A stretch of 44,907 nt of DNA, taken from the NCBI GenBank assembly GCA_902465495.1, contig CABQND010000005.1:1-44907 (forward strand). The letters are read 5' to 3'. Numbering within the stretch: the stretch's first letter is position 1; every line of letters begins with the position of its first letter. This document shows positions 24,663 through 32,867 of this stretch, piece by piece. The stretch comes from an uncultured Eubacteriales bacterium. GTDB taxonomy: Bacteria; Bacillota; Clostridia; Christensenellales; Borkfalkiaceae. A program made the position numbers and the translations under genes. The notes beneath the pieces are model-generated. The model saw only the letters and a list, made by a program, of their open reading frames with translations, was not told where the DNA came from and made no database searches.

Positions 24663-25244
24663 ATGCAAAAACGCTCCCTGAAATCGCAAAAAAACCGCAC
24701 CTGCCTGATTTGTGCGGGCATCGTTGCCGCACTTGCGGCGATCGTCGCGGTGTGCTGGGCGTTTGCGCCCGTGCCGATCGCGGGAGCCATGACGGGCTTT
24801 GCGGGATTTCTTTTCCTGTGGCTGACCATTCTTGCCGTAAGCTGGATGCGGTACGCGCGCCGCTTTTATGCGCTCGCGCGGGACAACGCTTTTCCGACCG
24901 TAACGCTGGGTGAAAATTTAAACATTTGCTTTTTTGCCTCTTCGCCGCAGGACGTGGCGGCATATCTGAAAGCGTCGGAAGAACTTTCTCCCCTGCCCGC
25001 CCGCCACACGCGCGAAGAGTGGCTCGCGTACGGAAGAGCGCGCGACGAGATAAGGAAAACGACTCTCAAAGGCGAAAAGACGGTGGCGTATCCGTCTTTG
25101 AATTTTCAGGATATTGCGGCGCTTTACGGGAAAAAAGTTCTGCTTTCCCGAAAGACGTATGACGCATTTCGCGCACAATTCGATTATTCCCCCGCGAAGG
25201 CGAACAACGAATTTATCTTCACGGAAGAAATTTTTCAATCGTAA
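24663..25244 (+). CDS. Membrane-anchored protein of unknown function
   Basis: A 193-aa protein with two hydrophobic helices (about 14-34 and 40-60) and a 130-residue cytoplasmic C-terminal part without recognised motifs. It lies between leuD (57 nt) and leuB (24 nt) on the same strand with an AGGAG site, so it is cotranscribed with leucine genes. I do not recognise a family, and a role in the pathway is not implied by the sequence. Confidence 0.7.
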   Translation: MQKRSLKSQKNRTCLICAGIVAALAAIVAVCWAFAPVPIAGAMTGFAGFLFLWLTILAVSWMRYARRFYALARDNAFPTVTLGENLNICFFASSPQDVAAYLKASEELSPLPARHTREEWLAYGRARDEIRKTTLKGEKTVAYPSLNFQDIAALYGKKVLLSRKTYDAFRAQFDYSPAKANNEFIFTEEIFQS

Positions 25245-25268
25245 AAAAACTCATAAGAGGTCTGAATC

Positions 25269-26351
25269 ATGAAAAAACATATTGCAGTACTCGCGGGCGA
25301 CGGAATCGGCCCCGAGATCACAGACGCCGCGATCGCGGTGATGAACAAAATCGGCAAGAAGTTCGGCCACGAATTTGAATTTGAACAGCTTTTAATGGGC
25401 GTTTGCGCCATCGAAAAGACGGGCGAACCCCTTCCGCAGTACACCATCGACCGTTGCCTCGAATCCGACAGCGTGCTTTTAGGTGCAGTCGGCGGCGCGG
25501 TCGGCGACAAGCGCATCGAAAACTTGCCCGGACATCTTCGTCCCGAAGCGGGACTTTTGAAGATCCGCGCGGCGCTGGGGCTTTACTCCAATCTGCGTCC
25601 CGCGAAACTCTTCCCCGCACTGGCGGGCGCCTGCCCCCTGCGCAAGGACATCGCTGAGAAAGGCATCGATCTCGTGGTCGTGCGCGAACTCATCGGCGGC
25701 ATCTACTTCGGACAGCGCGGCAGAGGCACCGAAGAGGGCGGCGAATACGCGTATGATACCGAAAAATACAACGTCGAAGAAGTGACCCGCATCGCGAAGA
25801 TCGCGTTTGAACTCGCGCGCAAGCGCCGCCACCACGTCACCTCGATCGACAAGGCAAACGTTTTGGAATCCTCCCGCCTGTGGAGAGAAGTCGTGCACAA
25901 CGTCGCAAAAGATTATCCCGACGTGGAACTGACCGACATGCTCGTCGATAACACCGCGATGCAGCTCGTCAAAAACCCGTCGCAGTTCGACGTCGTGCTC
26001 ACCTCCAACATTTTCGGCGATATCCTCTCCGACGAAGCGGCGATGATCACGGGCTCCATCGGCATGCTCGCATCCTCTTCGCTGGGTGCGACCAAACGCG
26101 GTCTGTATGAACCCATCCACGGCAGTGCGCCCGATATCGCGGGCAAAGACCTCGCCAACCCGATCGCGACAATCCTTTCGGCGGCGATGATGCTGCGCGA
26201 CTCTTTCGATATGATGAAAGAAGCCGAAGCCATCGAAAACGCGGTCAACGACGTGCTCAACGCGGGATATCGCACCGCGGATATCATGAGCGAAGGCATG
26301 AAACAGGTCAAAGGCAGTGAGATGACCAAACTCATTCTCGAACGCATTTAA
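25269..26351 (+). CDS. leuB: 3-isopropylmalate dehydrogenase
   Basis: A 360-aa NAD-dependent decarboxylating dehydrogenase that acts after LeuCD. GDGIGPEITD is at 10-19. The substrate block LGLYSNLRPAKLFP is near 103-116, followed by VVRELIGGIYFG, DNTAMQLVKNP and the NAD site GLYEPIHGSAPDIAG near 278-292. The length is normal. It is the last gene before a strong terminator. With citramalate-derived substrate it would also serve isoleucine synthesis. Confidence 0.96.
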   Translation: MKKHIAVLAGDGIGPEITDAAIAVMNKIGKKFGHEFEFEQLLMGVCAIEKTGEPLPQYTIDRCLESDSVLLGAVGGAVGDKRIENLPGHLRPEAGLLKIRAALGLYSNLRPAKLFPALAGACPLRKDIAEKGIDLVVVRELIGGIYFGQRGRGTEEGGEYAYDTEKYNVEEVTRIAKIAFELARKRRHHVTSIDKANVLESSRLWREVVHNVAKDYPDVELTDMLVDNTAMQLVKNPSQFDVVLTSNIFGDILSDEAAMITGSIGMLASSSLGATKRGLYEPIHGSAPDIAGKDLANPIATILSAAMMLRDSFDMMKEAEAIENAVNDVLNAGYRTADIMSEGMKQVKGSEMTKLILERI

Positions 26352-26390
26352 TAGACAAGTCTTGCTTCGCGCAAAAATGTTGAAAGCTTG

Positions 26391-26439
26391 TTCGCACAAT
26401 TTCTTTCGGAAAAGCGAAAGAAATTGTGCGAATTTTTTT
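26391..26439 (+). terminator. Terminator of leuCDB operon
   Basis: A 17-bp perfect stem (26391-26407 with 26416-26432) is followed by seven T residues. Confidence 0.92.
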
Positions 26440-26444
26440 GCACC

Positions 26445-26489
26445 GCAATGAAAGCGCCGACCCCGAAACGGGGTCGGCGCTTTCATTGC
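26445..26489 (-). terminator. Perfect 21-bp hairpin at end of minus-strand Cys-rich gene
   Basis: Arms 26445-26465 and 26469-26489 pair perfectly around an AAA loop. On the minus strand it is followed shortly by a run of seven T residues (the complement of the A run at 26433-26439), so it probably ends the Cys-rich gene pair. The stem overlaps the last codons of the upstream gene. Confidence 0.65.
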
Positions 26490-26737
26490 CTTTCGATTTT
26501 TTTCACTGCCTTTAAAAGAAATAAAACATCTTCTTCCGCTTCGCCCAATCGCCGCAAAGTAATGTCTGCCTTTGCGACCCGTTTTTTCCACTTCTCGCAC
26601 GTAAAATCGGAATCCGTTACCGTTTCCCTTTCCGTGCAGTAAAAAAATTTTTCTTTCCACATCCTGCAATAAAATTTTGTGTACACCCGTTTCCATGCGC
26701 CGCACGTTTTGCAGGTTTTATTCTTTTGTAATTTCAT
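26483..26737 (-). CDS. Small Cys-rich, zinc-ribbon-like protein
   Basis: An 84-aa basic protein with CKTCGAW near 9-15, FYCRMW, FYCTERE and FTCEKWKKR, so five or more Cys spaced like a small zinc-binding domain. Its start lies inside the end of the preceding gene (20-nt overlap, GAGG upstream), indicating translational coupling. The two look like diverged paralogs. Function unknown. Confidence 0.65.
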   Translation of the reverse strand: MKLQKNKTCKTCGAWKRVYTKFYCRMWKEKFFYCTERETVTDSDFTCEKWKKRVAKADITLRRLGEAEEDVLFLLKAVKKIERQ

Positions 26738-26984
26738 CCCAATCGTCCTCTGCCACCTCGCGCAGCGCGTGCAATTCGAGGAGTATTTCGTTCAAATAAT
26801 ACCGCAATAAACGCGCGCTTCTCCTTTTAATCGGTCTTTTGACAAATTCTTTGCACCCGTCCTGCGCCGTTACCTGTTCCTGCTTTTTGCGACACCTCCC
26901 CGTTTTCGTTTGATTGAACCGTTTTGCGCCTTTCGTATAATATCTTTCAAAAAAACGACAGAACGAACAACTTGTAGTTTTCAT
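26718..26984 (-). CDS. Small Cys-rich protein, paralog of the next gene
   Basis: An 88-aa protein beginning MKTTSCSFCRFFERYYTKG and later GRCRKKQ and DGCKEFVKR. The C-x2-C, C, C-x-x-[FW]-x-KR order is the same as in the downstream gene. The start is ATG 26984, preceded by AAAGGAGG; the longer frame to 27086 lacks a ribosome site. The C-terminal half is acidic and helical. A likely promoter (TTGACA around 27040) lies upstream. Function unknown. Confidence 0.7.
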   Translation of the reverse strand: MKTTSCSFCRFFERYYTKGAKRFNQTKTGRCRKKQEQVTAQDGCKEFVKRPIKRRSARLLRYYLNEILLELHALREVAEDDWDEITKE

Positions 26985-27115
26985 ACAGCCTCCTTTCCAA
27001 ATTATTTGCGAGGCTATTCTATCACATTCAAAAAAACCTTTGTCAAAATACACGAAATAACGTGTAAAAATTTTTCCGTACAACAAAACTCATACAGGTC
27101 AGCAAAAATAAACGC

Positions 27116-27138
27116 GCCGCGCAGATTCTCTGCGCGGC
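27116..27138 (-). terminator. Terminator after lipoprotein gene
   Basis: A 10-bp GC-rich stem (27116-27125 with 27129-27138), followed on the minus strand by GCG and a T-rich run. Confidence 0.75.
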
Positions 27139-27219
27139 GGCGGGCGTTTCCGTTCGAACGTTATCATTTTAACCCGTTGCAAAAATTGTTTTTCCGCATT
27201 TTTGCAGACGGCGTTAATT

Positions 27220-28617
27220 TCAGTTCAGGGGTAGGATGATCACAACGGTCGCATCGTATTCGATCTCCCGATACGGCACCGCTTCGACGACGGCCTCGCC
27301 GTTCTTCAGCGTCTCTTCCAGTTTATAAACCGCCGTGCCCTGCACGCTCTCCACCTGCGCATACACGCCGCTTTCGTCCGAATACATGGAATTTGCCGTC
27401 ATGATTTGTCCCCCGTTTTCAAATTCCAAAACATCGTCCTCGACGCGTTTTTCTCTCTCCAGATCGTAATACCATACCGTATTATAGATATCAAATCCGA
27501 TCAGAAACCGCGAAGACAAAACTTCGTAGGTATACGACGGCAAAATCGCAGTCGCGCGTTCGATGAATACGCCCGTACCGTCGTAAGATCTTGCGTACCA
27601 ATAATTTTCGGAAAAGCCGTAACTTTTCTCGACGCCATACATTTCGTCTCCGCGCAGGATCACAAACCCTTTATCGAAACAATCGTAATTGCGGAAATAC
27701 GACAAGACAACATTCACGTTTTGCCGGGTACTCTCCAATACGCCGTCCTGCCCGTACCGCTGTACCGTGATCCGATAGCCTTCCCAATCATATTTTTGGT
27801 CATACGCATACGCATACCCGTCGTCGCCGATATAGGCGGCTTCGGTGGAATAGACGAAGTTTCCCGTTTTTTCCGTGATTGATTCGTTGTAGACATAGAC
27901 GTTTCCGAACGCGTCTTCACTCGCGCCGTAAACGCCCAGGTTTTTATTCGGCATCAGGTCGGTCACTTTGAGCGCCCCTTGCTCAATGCTCAGATAATAA
28001 AAATTATATCCGCTTAATTCAGATTGATAAACAATATGTTCAGAAATTACACAAAATGATTGCAGGTCGCTCAAAGAATAGATCTTGCCCGTCGCGCGGT
28101 CGATGACAAAATTTTCATTGTATTGCCGAAACGCCCTGCTTTGCTCGGGATCCTCCCGAACCGCATCGATCTCCAAAAGAAACGACGAATACGCCACGAA
28201 AATAAAGTTGTCCGTGACATGCACATTGACGGGATATCCCTCGATCTGCTTTTGCGATACTTCGTATTCGCCCTCGGCCGCCGTATAAATAAACGAAGAT
28301 TTTTCAAAAGTCCCGTCTTCCTTGAACTCGGTCAGATACGAACGCTCTTCGCCCTCGTTTTCATGATCGGTTTCGGTGATCAGGCCGACTTCGTCCGCCC
28401 CGTCCAGCTCTATGTACGCATTATCGAACATCTGCGCGCTCAATGCGATCGTTCCATCGAACGACGGATTGTCCGTGTTTTCCCCGCCTTCGTTGCCAGT
28501 CTGTTCGTTGCCAGTCTGTTCGTTGCCGCCTTGCGGGCTGTACGTGGTAGTCTGACTGCACGCCGCCATGCCGAGTACAAAACAAAGACTCAACAGAACG
28601 CAAACGATTTTCTTCAT
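27220..28617 (-). CDS. Secreted lipoprotein of unknown function
   Basis: A 465-aa protein with a lipoprotein signal (MKKIVCVLLSLCFVLGMAAC, cysteine at 20), a Gly/Asn/Glu/Thr linker with GNEQT repeats, and then a beta-rich domain with many aromatic residues that looks like propeller blades (inference). It is exported and anchored at the outer face of the membrane. The start is ATG 28617 after GAGAGGGA, which puts the signal at the N-terminus. The linker is coded by a 15-bp tandem repeat (28491-28520). It stands alone between terminators. Confidence 0.8.
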   Translation of the reverse strand: MKKIVCVLLSLCFVLGMAACSQTTTYSPQGGNEQTGNEQTGNEGGENTDNPSFDGTIALSAQMFDNAYIELDGADEVGLITETDHENEGEERSYLTEFKEDGTFEKSSFIYTAAEGEYEVSQKQIEGYPVNVHVTDNFIFVAYSSFLLEIDAVREDPEQSRAFRQYNENFVIDRATGKIYSLSDLQSFCVISEHIVYQSELSGYNFYYLSIEQGALKVTDLMPNKNLGVYGASEDAFGNVYVYNESITEKTGNFVYSTEAAYIGDDGYAYAYDQKYDWEGYRITVQRYGQDGVLESTRQNVNVVLSYFRNYDCFDKGFVILRGDEMYGVEKSYGFSENYWYARSYDGTGVFIERATAILPSYTYEVLSSRFLIGFDIYNTVWYYDLEREKRVEDDVLEFENGGQIMTANSMYSDESGVYAQVESVQGTAVYKLEETLKNGEAVVEAVPYREIEYDATVVIILPLN

Positions 28618-28749
28618 AATTCCCTCTCTTTTCGGCAAAATTTTTCCTCATTGTCCTTCGCTCGGGCAAAGGAGCTGTTACCAGTATACCATACACTCTC
28701 GCACATTGCAACCCGCCACAAAAATTGTCTTTCTGTTTTTTTGCATGCG

Positions 28750-28778
28750 TTGACTTTTTTCGCCGAAAATACTATAAT
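28750..28778 (+). promoter_or_regulatory. yggS promoter
   Basis: TTGACT (28750-28755) and TATAAT (28773-28778) are separated by 17 bp. Confidence 0.82.
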
Positions 28779-28805
28779 AAAACAAAAATCCTGCGGAGGC
28801 GGAAC

Positions 28806-29492
28806 ATGATCGGCGACAATGTACAAAAAATCTTATCCGAGATCGCGGACGGGAATGCGTTCGGGGAAAAAATCACCCTCGTCGCCGCGACCAAGACGCG
28901 CACGGCGGAGGAGATCAACGAAGCGATCGCCGCAGGCATTGCGGATATCGGCGAAAACCGCGTGCAGGAATTTGTGGAAAAATTTGACGCCGTGCACGGT
29001 GCAAAGCGGCATTTTATCGGGCATTTGCAGACCAACAAAGTTAAATACCTGATCGGAAAATGCGATCTTTTGCACTCACTCGACCGCTTCGAACTTTGCG
29101 ACGAGCTGCAAAAGCGCGCCGAAAAAGCGAATTGGACGGCGGAATGCCTTGTCGAAATCAACATCGGCAGCGAACTTTCCAAAAGCGGGTTTTCTTTTGA
29201 AGACGCGCGCGCGGCGTTTGAAAAAATTCGTGCGCAGTACAAAAACATCCGACTGCGGGGATTGATGGCGATGCTTCCCCTTTCGGACGATATGGCAATG
29301 CTTACCGCACTGTGCAAAAAAATGCGCGGTCTGTTCGATCGTCTGAAAGACGCTGACGAAAATGTGCAATATCTTTCCATGGGCATGAGCGGCGACTGGC
29401 GGCTTTGCGTCGAGTGCGGGAGCAATATGATCCGCGTCGGCACCGCGCTGTTCGGGCCGCGCAGAAATTTAGCGCCCATCGCGGAAAACTGA
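28806..29492 (+). CDS. yggS: Pyridoxal phosphate homeostasis protein (YggS/PLPBP)
   Basis: A 228-aa single-domain PLP-binding TIM barrel. The PLP lysine is in VAATKTR (about K28), and IGENRVQEF, HFIGHLQTNK and SMGMSGDW near 190 are family hallmarks. ATG 28806 has GGAGGCGG just upstream; the open frame before it lies in the promoter. In Gram-positive bacteria the gene usually precedes sepF, as here, in the cell-division neighbourhood. Confidence 0.95.
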   Translation: MIGDNVQKILSEIADGNAFGEKITLVAATKTRTAEEINEAIAAGIADIGENRVQEFVEKFDAVHGAKRHFIGHLQTNKVKYLIGKCDLLHSLDRFELCDELQKRAEKANWTAECLVEINIGSELSKSGFSFEDARAAFEKIRAQYKNIRLRGLMAMLPLSDDMAMLTALCKKMRGLFDRLKDADENVQYLSMGMSGDWRLCVECGSNMIRVGTALFGPRRNLAPIAEN

Positions 29493-29623
29493 CGGCAAAT
29501 CCTCTTTTTTCATTGTCTGCAAGGCGCGGAAATTGAAAAAATATGTGCATTTGCTTGTGCATGTGCAAAATTTGTGATACAATAAAAGCAGAAACGGCGC
29601 AGAGCGCACGGCGGGAGGGAAAA

Positions 29624-29947
29624 ATGGGGCTTTTCGACAATTTCAAAGAAAAGAACACCGGCAAGCGTCCCATCCGCGACATTCCGCAGAAAGCCGAATA
29701 CCGAAAACCTGCCGACGGTCAACCGATGATGATCCGCCGCCCCCGCTCGTTTGCGGATGTGGAAGAGATCATCGACCGTCTCAAAGACCGCCTGACCGTG
29801 ATCGTATACGTCAACGAACTGGGTGCCGCAACGGCAGCGCGCGTGACGGATATTTTGAGCGGCGCGATCTATGCACTGGGCGGAGGCATGGCGGAATTGC
29901 AAAAAGATATTTATATCTTTAACCCCGACGGCGTGGACGCCAAGTAA
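29624..29947 (+). CDS. sepF: Cell division protein SepF
   Basis: A 107-aa protein with the SepF order: an amphipathic membrane-binding start (MGLFDNFK), a linker, and the C-terminal beta-alpha core (RPRSFADVEEIIDRLKDR then GAIYALGGGMAELQKDIYIFNP). It binds FtsZ and anchors the Z ring. It is shorter than the B. subtilis protein because of a short linker. The start is ATG 29624 with GGGAGGGA; upstream frame codons are not needed. Confidence 0.93.
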   Translation: MGLFDNFKEKNTGKRPIRDIPQKAEYRKPADGQPMMIRRPRSFADVEEIIDRLKDRLTVIVYVNELGAATAARVTDILSGAIYALGGGMAELQKDIYIFNPDGVDAK

Positions 29948-30000
29948 TTTGTTTTCATTTTATAGTCGTTCCTATGGGAGCGAAACGATAATAAAACCGA

Positions 30001-30038
30001 AACGAAAGGGAGCAGGCTTATGCCTGCTCCCTTTCGTT
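30001..30038. terminator. Bidirectional terminator between sepF and antiporter
   Basis: A 17-bp perfect stem (30001-30017 with 30022-30038) and a four-base loop between convergent genes. On the minus strand it is followed by a T-rich stretch. Confidence 0.85.
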
Positions 30039-30080
30039 GTATGAAAATTATTTCTTGTTTTTACAAGAGCGGTAACCCTA

Positions 30081-31793
30081 TCATGCTTCTTCTTTTTTGC
30101 GCTCCGCCTCACGCGAGGTCAGTTTCAGGCAAACGAGCACGTCCTCTTCTTCGATTTTCGTCGCGCCGTACGGAATGACAGTGCCGCTGCCGCGCTTGAT
30201 CATGGCGATCAGCGTGCCCTGCGGAAGTTCAAGCTCGCGCACCTCTTTGCCAATACGTTCACTGCCCTTGCCGACGTACTCTTCAAACATTCCGAAACTG
30301 TCGCGGTTTTCAAATTCGGGCGCCGCCGTTACGAGCAAATCGCCGGGTGATACGACCGTGTCTCCGTTCGGCACAAACGTCTCTTCGCCGCGTACGATGA
30401 GTACGATGAGAAATTCGCGCGGCATCACGCACTGTCTGAGTTTGCGCCCCGACCACGGGTGGTTCTCCCCCACAACGATTTTTACAAAACTTACGTCGCT
30501 CTCATCCTGATAATCGGTAAAAGTGCGCAGTACGTTTTCGTTATCGCCGAGCATATGCATTTTTGCGGACAAAACGGGAAGGAGAGAGCCCTGCAACAGA
30601 ATGGAAACAATGACGATGCAAAACACGATGCTGAACAGATCGTACGGCAAATTGGTTTCGCCCAGCATACTGACGGCATAAATGGCAAACACAATGGAAG
30701 CGACGCCGCGCAGTCCCGCCCAGGACACGACGCCGATCTGGTTCGGTTTTGCGCCGAACGGTACCAGCAAAGCCGTGACGGCGACGGGCCGCGCGATGAC
30801 GGTCATAACAAGGAAAATGAGCAGTGCAGGCAACAGCACTTCGGGACGGATGAGCCATTCGGGAGTCGCCAAAAGTCCTAACAGGAAAAAAATCATCATC
30901 TGCGCGACGCCGGTCAGGGCGTCGAAAAAGCGGACGCAGTCGCGCTTTTGCGGGATGCGGGCATTGCCGAGCATGATGCCGCAGATATATACGGCGAGAT
31001 ACCCGTTGCCCGACCAAAGCCCCGGCAAAACGGTCGGCAGTGAATAGGTAACGAGGGAGACGGCGACAACGAACAATGTGCCGCCCTGCCCCATATTAAA
31101 CGAAAACTTTTTCAGGATCAGGATGCCGATAAACCCGAACGCGACGCCGAACGCCGCTCCGAACCCGATCTGCGCAAAGAGCATGAGCGCGATGTCGGCT
31201 CCCCCCATCTGCGAGGCACCCTCGACGCCGTATTTTGCGGCAAGAAGTGCCGTAAACACTACGGTGAGCATATACGAAGCGGGGTCATTGGAGCCGGACT
31301 CCATTTCCAAAAGGGAAGACGTGCGGTATTTGAGATTGAGCCTGCGCGAACGCAGGATATTAAAAACGGAAGCCGCATCCGTGGAGGAGATGACCGAGCC
31401 GATCAGCATGCTCTCGATCCAGCCGATCCCGCCGCCGAAAAAAGGAAGCAGGCGGAAAATAAAATATACCCCGACGCCGACCAATCCCGCAGTGAGCGCG
31501 GTGCCCGCGAGCGACAAAAGGAGCGCCTGCGGCGCGACAGGGCGCGCTTCTTTAAAATTGGTGCCGAATCCGCCGTAAAAAATAATGAAGACAAGGCACA
31601 CCGAACAGACGACGTTGCCCAGCGAATAGTCTGTAAAATTCCCGATCTTGGGGCGCAACAGGACGCCGAACACCATTCCAAGCCCGATGAACAGAAGCAG
31701 GGCGGGCACTTTGAGTTTATCGGTAATACGGTTTATGAAAATGCACAGGGCGATCACGCCGCCGAGCAAAAGCAAAAGATATGCGTAAGCCAT
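30081..31793 (-). CDS. cvrA: K+/H+ antiporter, CPA1 family with RCK_C domains
   Basis: A 570-aa membrane protein. Residues 1-400 hold about 12-13 membrane helices with the exchange motifs SSTDAASVFN (about 135-145) and MESGSNDPAS (about 163-172). The cytoplasmic tail has two TrkA_C/RCK_C-like segments (about 440-495 and 500-560, e.g. ELPQGTLIAMIKRG). This layout is that of CvrA/NhaP2, which exchange K+ or Na+ for H+ under nucleotide control. AGGAGGG precedes ATG 31793. Confidence 0.9.
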   Translation of the reverse strand: MAYAYLLLLLGGVIALCIFINRITDKLKVPALLLFIGLGMVFGVLLRPKIGNFTDYSLGNVVCSVCLVFIIFYGGFGTNFKEARPVAPQALLLSLAGTALTAGLVGVGVYFIFRLLPFFGGGIGWIESMLIGSVISSTDAASVFNILRSRRLNLKYRTSSLLEMESGSNDPASYMLTVVFTALLAAKYGVEGASQMGGADIALMLFAQIGFGAAFGVAFGFIGILILKKFSFNMGQGGTLFVVAVSLVTYSLPTVLPGLWSGNGYLAVYICGIMLGNARIPQKRDCVRFFDALTGVAQMMIFFLLGLLATPEWLIRPEVLLPALLIFLVMTVIARPVAVTALLVPFGAKPNQIGVVSWAGLRGVASIVFAIYAVSMLGETNLPYDLFSIVFCIVIVSILLQGSLLPVLSAKMHMLGDNENVLRTFTDYQDESDVSFVKIVVGENHPWSGRKLRQCVMPREFLIVLIVRGEETFVPNGDTVVSPGDLLVTAAPEFENRDSFGMFEEYVGKGSERIGKEVRELELPQGTLIAMIKRGSGTVIPYGATKIEEEDVLVCLKLTSREAERKKEEA

Positions 31794-31849
31794 GATCGCC
31801 CTCCTTTTTTGAAATCTTTATTGCAATCAATACCGATGCGGCTTGCGAT

Positions 31850-32722
31850 TCAGCCGCGGAACATACGCAATTTGTCCTTCACGATATCCACGACAAAGGG
31901 GAGATCTTCATACAATTCGCCGTCCACCTGCACGATCATCGGCTTTTCGGGTTTGATCTCCACATGTTCGCATCTCTCGAAAAAGGTAAACTTTTCCTTT
32001 AAGATCTTCCCTTTCATGAGCTTGATAAACGCTGCGGGAACGCTGATCTTTTTGACGTCGTCCACGACGACCAGATCCAAAAGCCCGTCGCCGAGTTTTG
32101 CTTCGGGGCACATGGGCACTCCGCCGCCGATGCGGTAGCCGTTGCCGACGCAGGCGATGAGCGCATTGAAGTCGTGTTCGCCGCCGTTTACCGCCGCACG
32201 AAGTTTGTAATTTTTAAATTTCAGCAATGAAATGATCAGGCTGATAATATATTGAAATTTTCCGCGCAAAACCTTGGACGCGCGGCAACGCTGCAAGATC
32301 TCCACGTCGATCCCGGCGCCCGCCACGTTGATCCCCCGCACGCCTTCGGAAAATTGCATAAATTCCGTAGGCTTCGGCTGCGAATCCACAATGAGATCGA
32401 CCGCCTCTTCCGGTCGGAGCGGTATGCGCGCCGCCGTCGCAAAGTCGTTGCCCGTACCGGCGGGAATGAGTCCCAACGCGACTTTTTCAAAATTAGAAAA
32501 GCCGTTCACGACTTCGTGAAGAGTGCCGTCGCCGCCGATCACAACGACATCGCCGCTCCCCTCTTCGCACAGATCGTGAGCAAGAAGGGTCGCCTGCCCC
32601 GCACGCTCCGTTTCAAATACGCGGAATTCCTGCTTCCTCTCGCGGAACCGCTCGATCGCGCGGCGGTGCAGTTTTTTCTTTTTTCCTTCTCCCGAACGGG
32701 GATTTAAAATAATATTGTACAT
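31850..32722 (-). CDS. Diacylglycerol/lipid kinase, YegS/DgkB family
   Basis: A 290-aa soluble lipid kinase. NPRSG (7-11) and GGDGTLHEVVNG (about 63-74) form the nucleotide site. PAGTGNDFA (87-95) and a C-terminal catalytic acid region (MCPEAKLGDGLLD, near 213-225) follow. It probably phosphorylates diacylglycerol in lipid recycling. The ribosome site is weak. The next gene is divergent. Confidence 0.92.
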   Translation of the reverse strand: MYNIILNPRSGEGKKKKLHRRAIERFRERKQEFRVFETERAGQATLLAHDLCEEGSGDVVVIGGDGTLHEVVNGFSNFEKVALGLIPAGTGNDFATAARIPLRPEEAVDLIVDSQPKPTEFMQFSEGVRGINVAGAGIDVEILQRCRASKVLRGKFQYIISLIISLLKFKNYKLRAAVNGGEHDFNALIACVGNGYRIGGGVPMCPEAKLGDGLLDLVVVDDVKKISVPAAFIKLMKGKILKEKFTFFERCEHVEIKPEKPMIVQVDGELYEDLPFVVDIVKDKLRMFRG

Positions 32723-32786
32723 ATCTTTCGTTAGTTTTCTCCGCGTACTGTATATTTATGTTTATTATATAATAATTTGCACCGAT

Positions 32787-32815
32787 TTGCAATTTATTTT
32801 AAAAGTTGCTATAAT
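32787..32815 (+). promoter_or_regulatory. cca-rmuC promoter
   Basis: TTGCAA (32787-32792) and TATAAT (32810-32815) are separated by 17 bp. An in-frame ATG at 32814 lies within the -10, so it cannot be the cca start. Confidence 0.8.
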
Positions 32816-32867
32816 GGAGAGCGTAAATTTTTTTTGCGCCGCACCGTCGGCGCGTTCGGAGTCTGAA

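Noticed and set aside
25479..26705. 408-codon open frame antisense to leuB and extending into the Cys-rich gene
   Set aside because: Shadow of leuB; it crosses the leuB terminator, which a real gene would not be expected to do.
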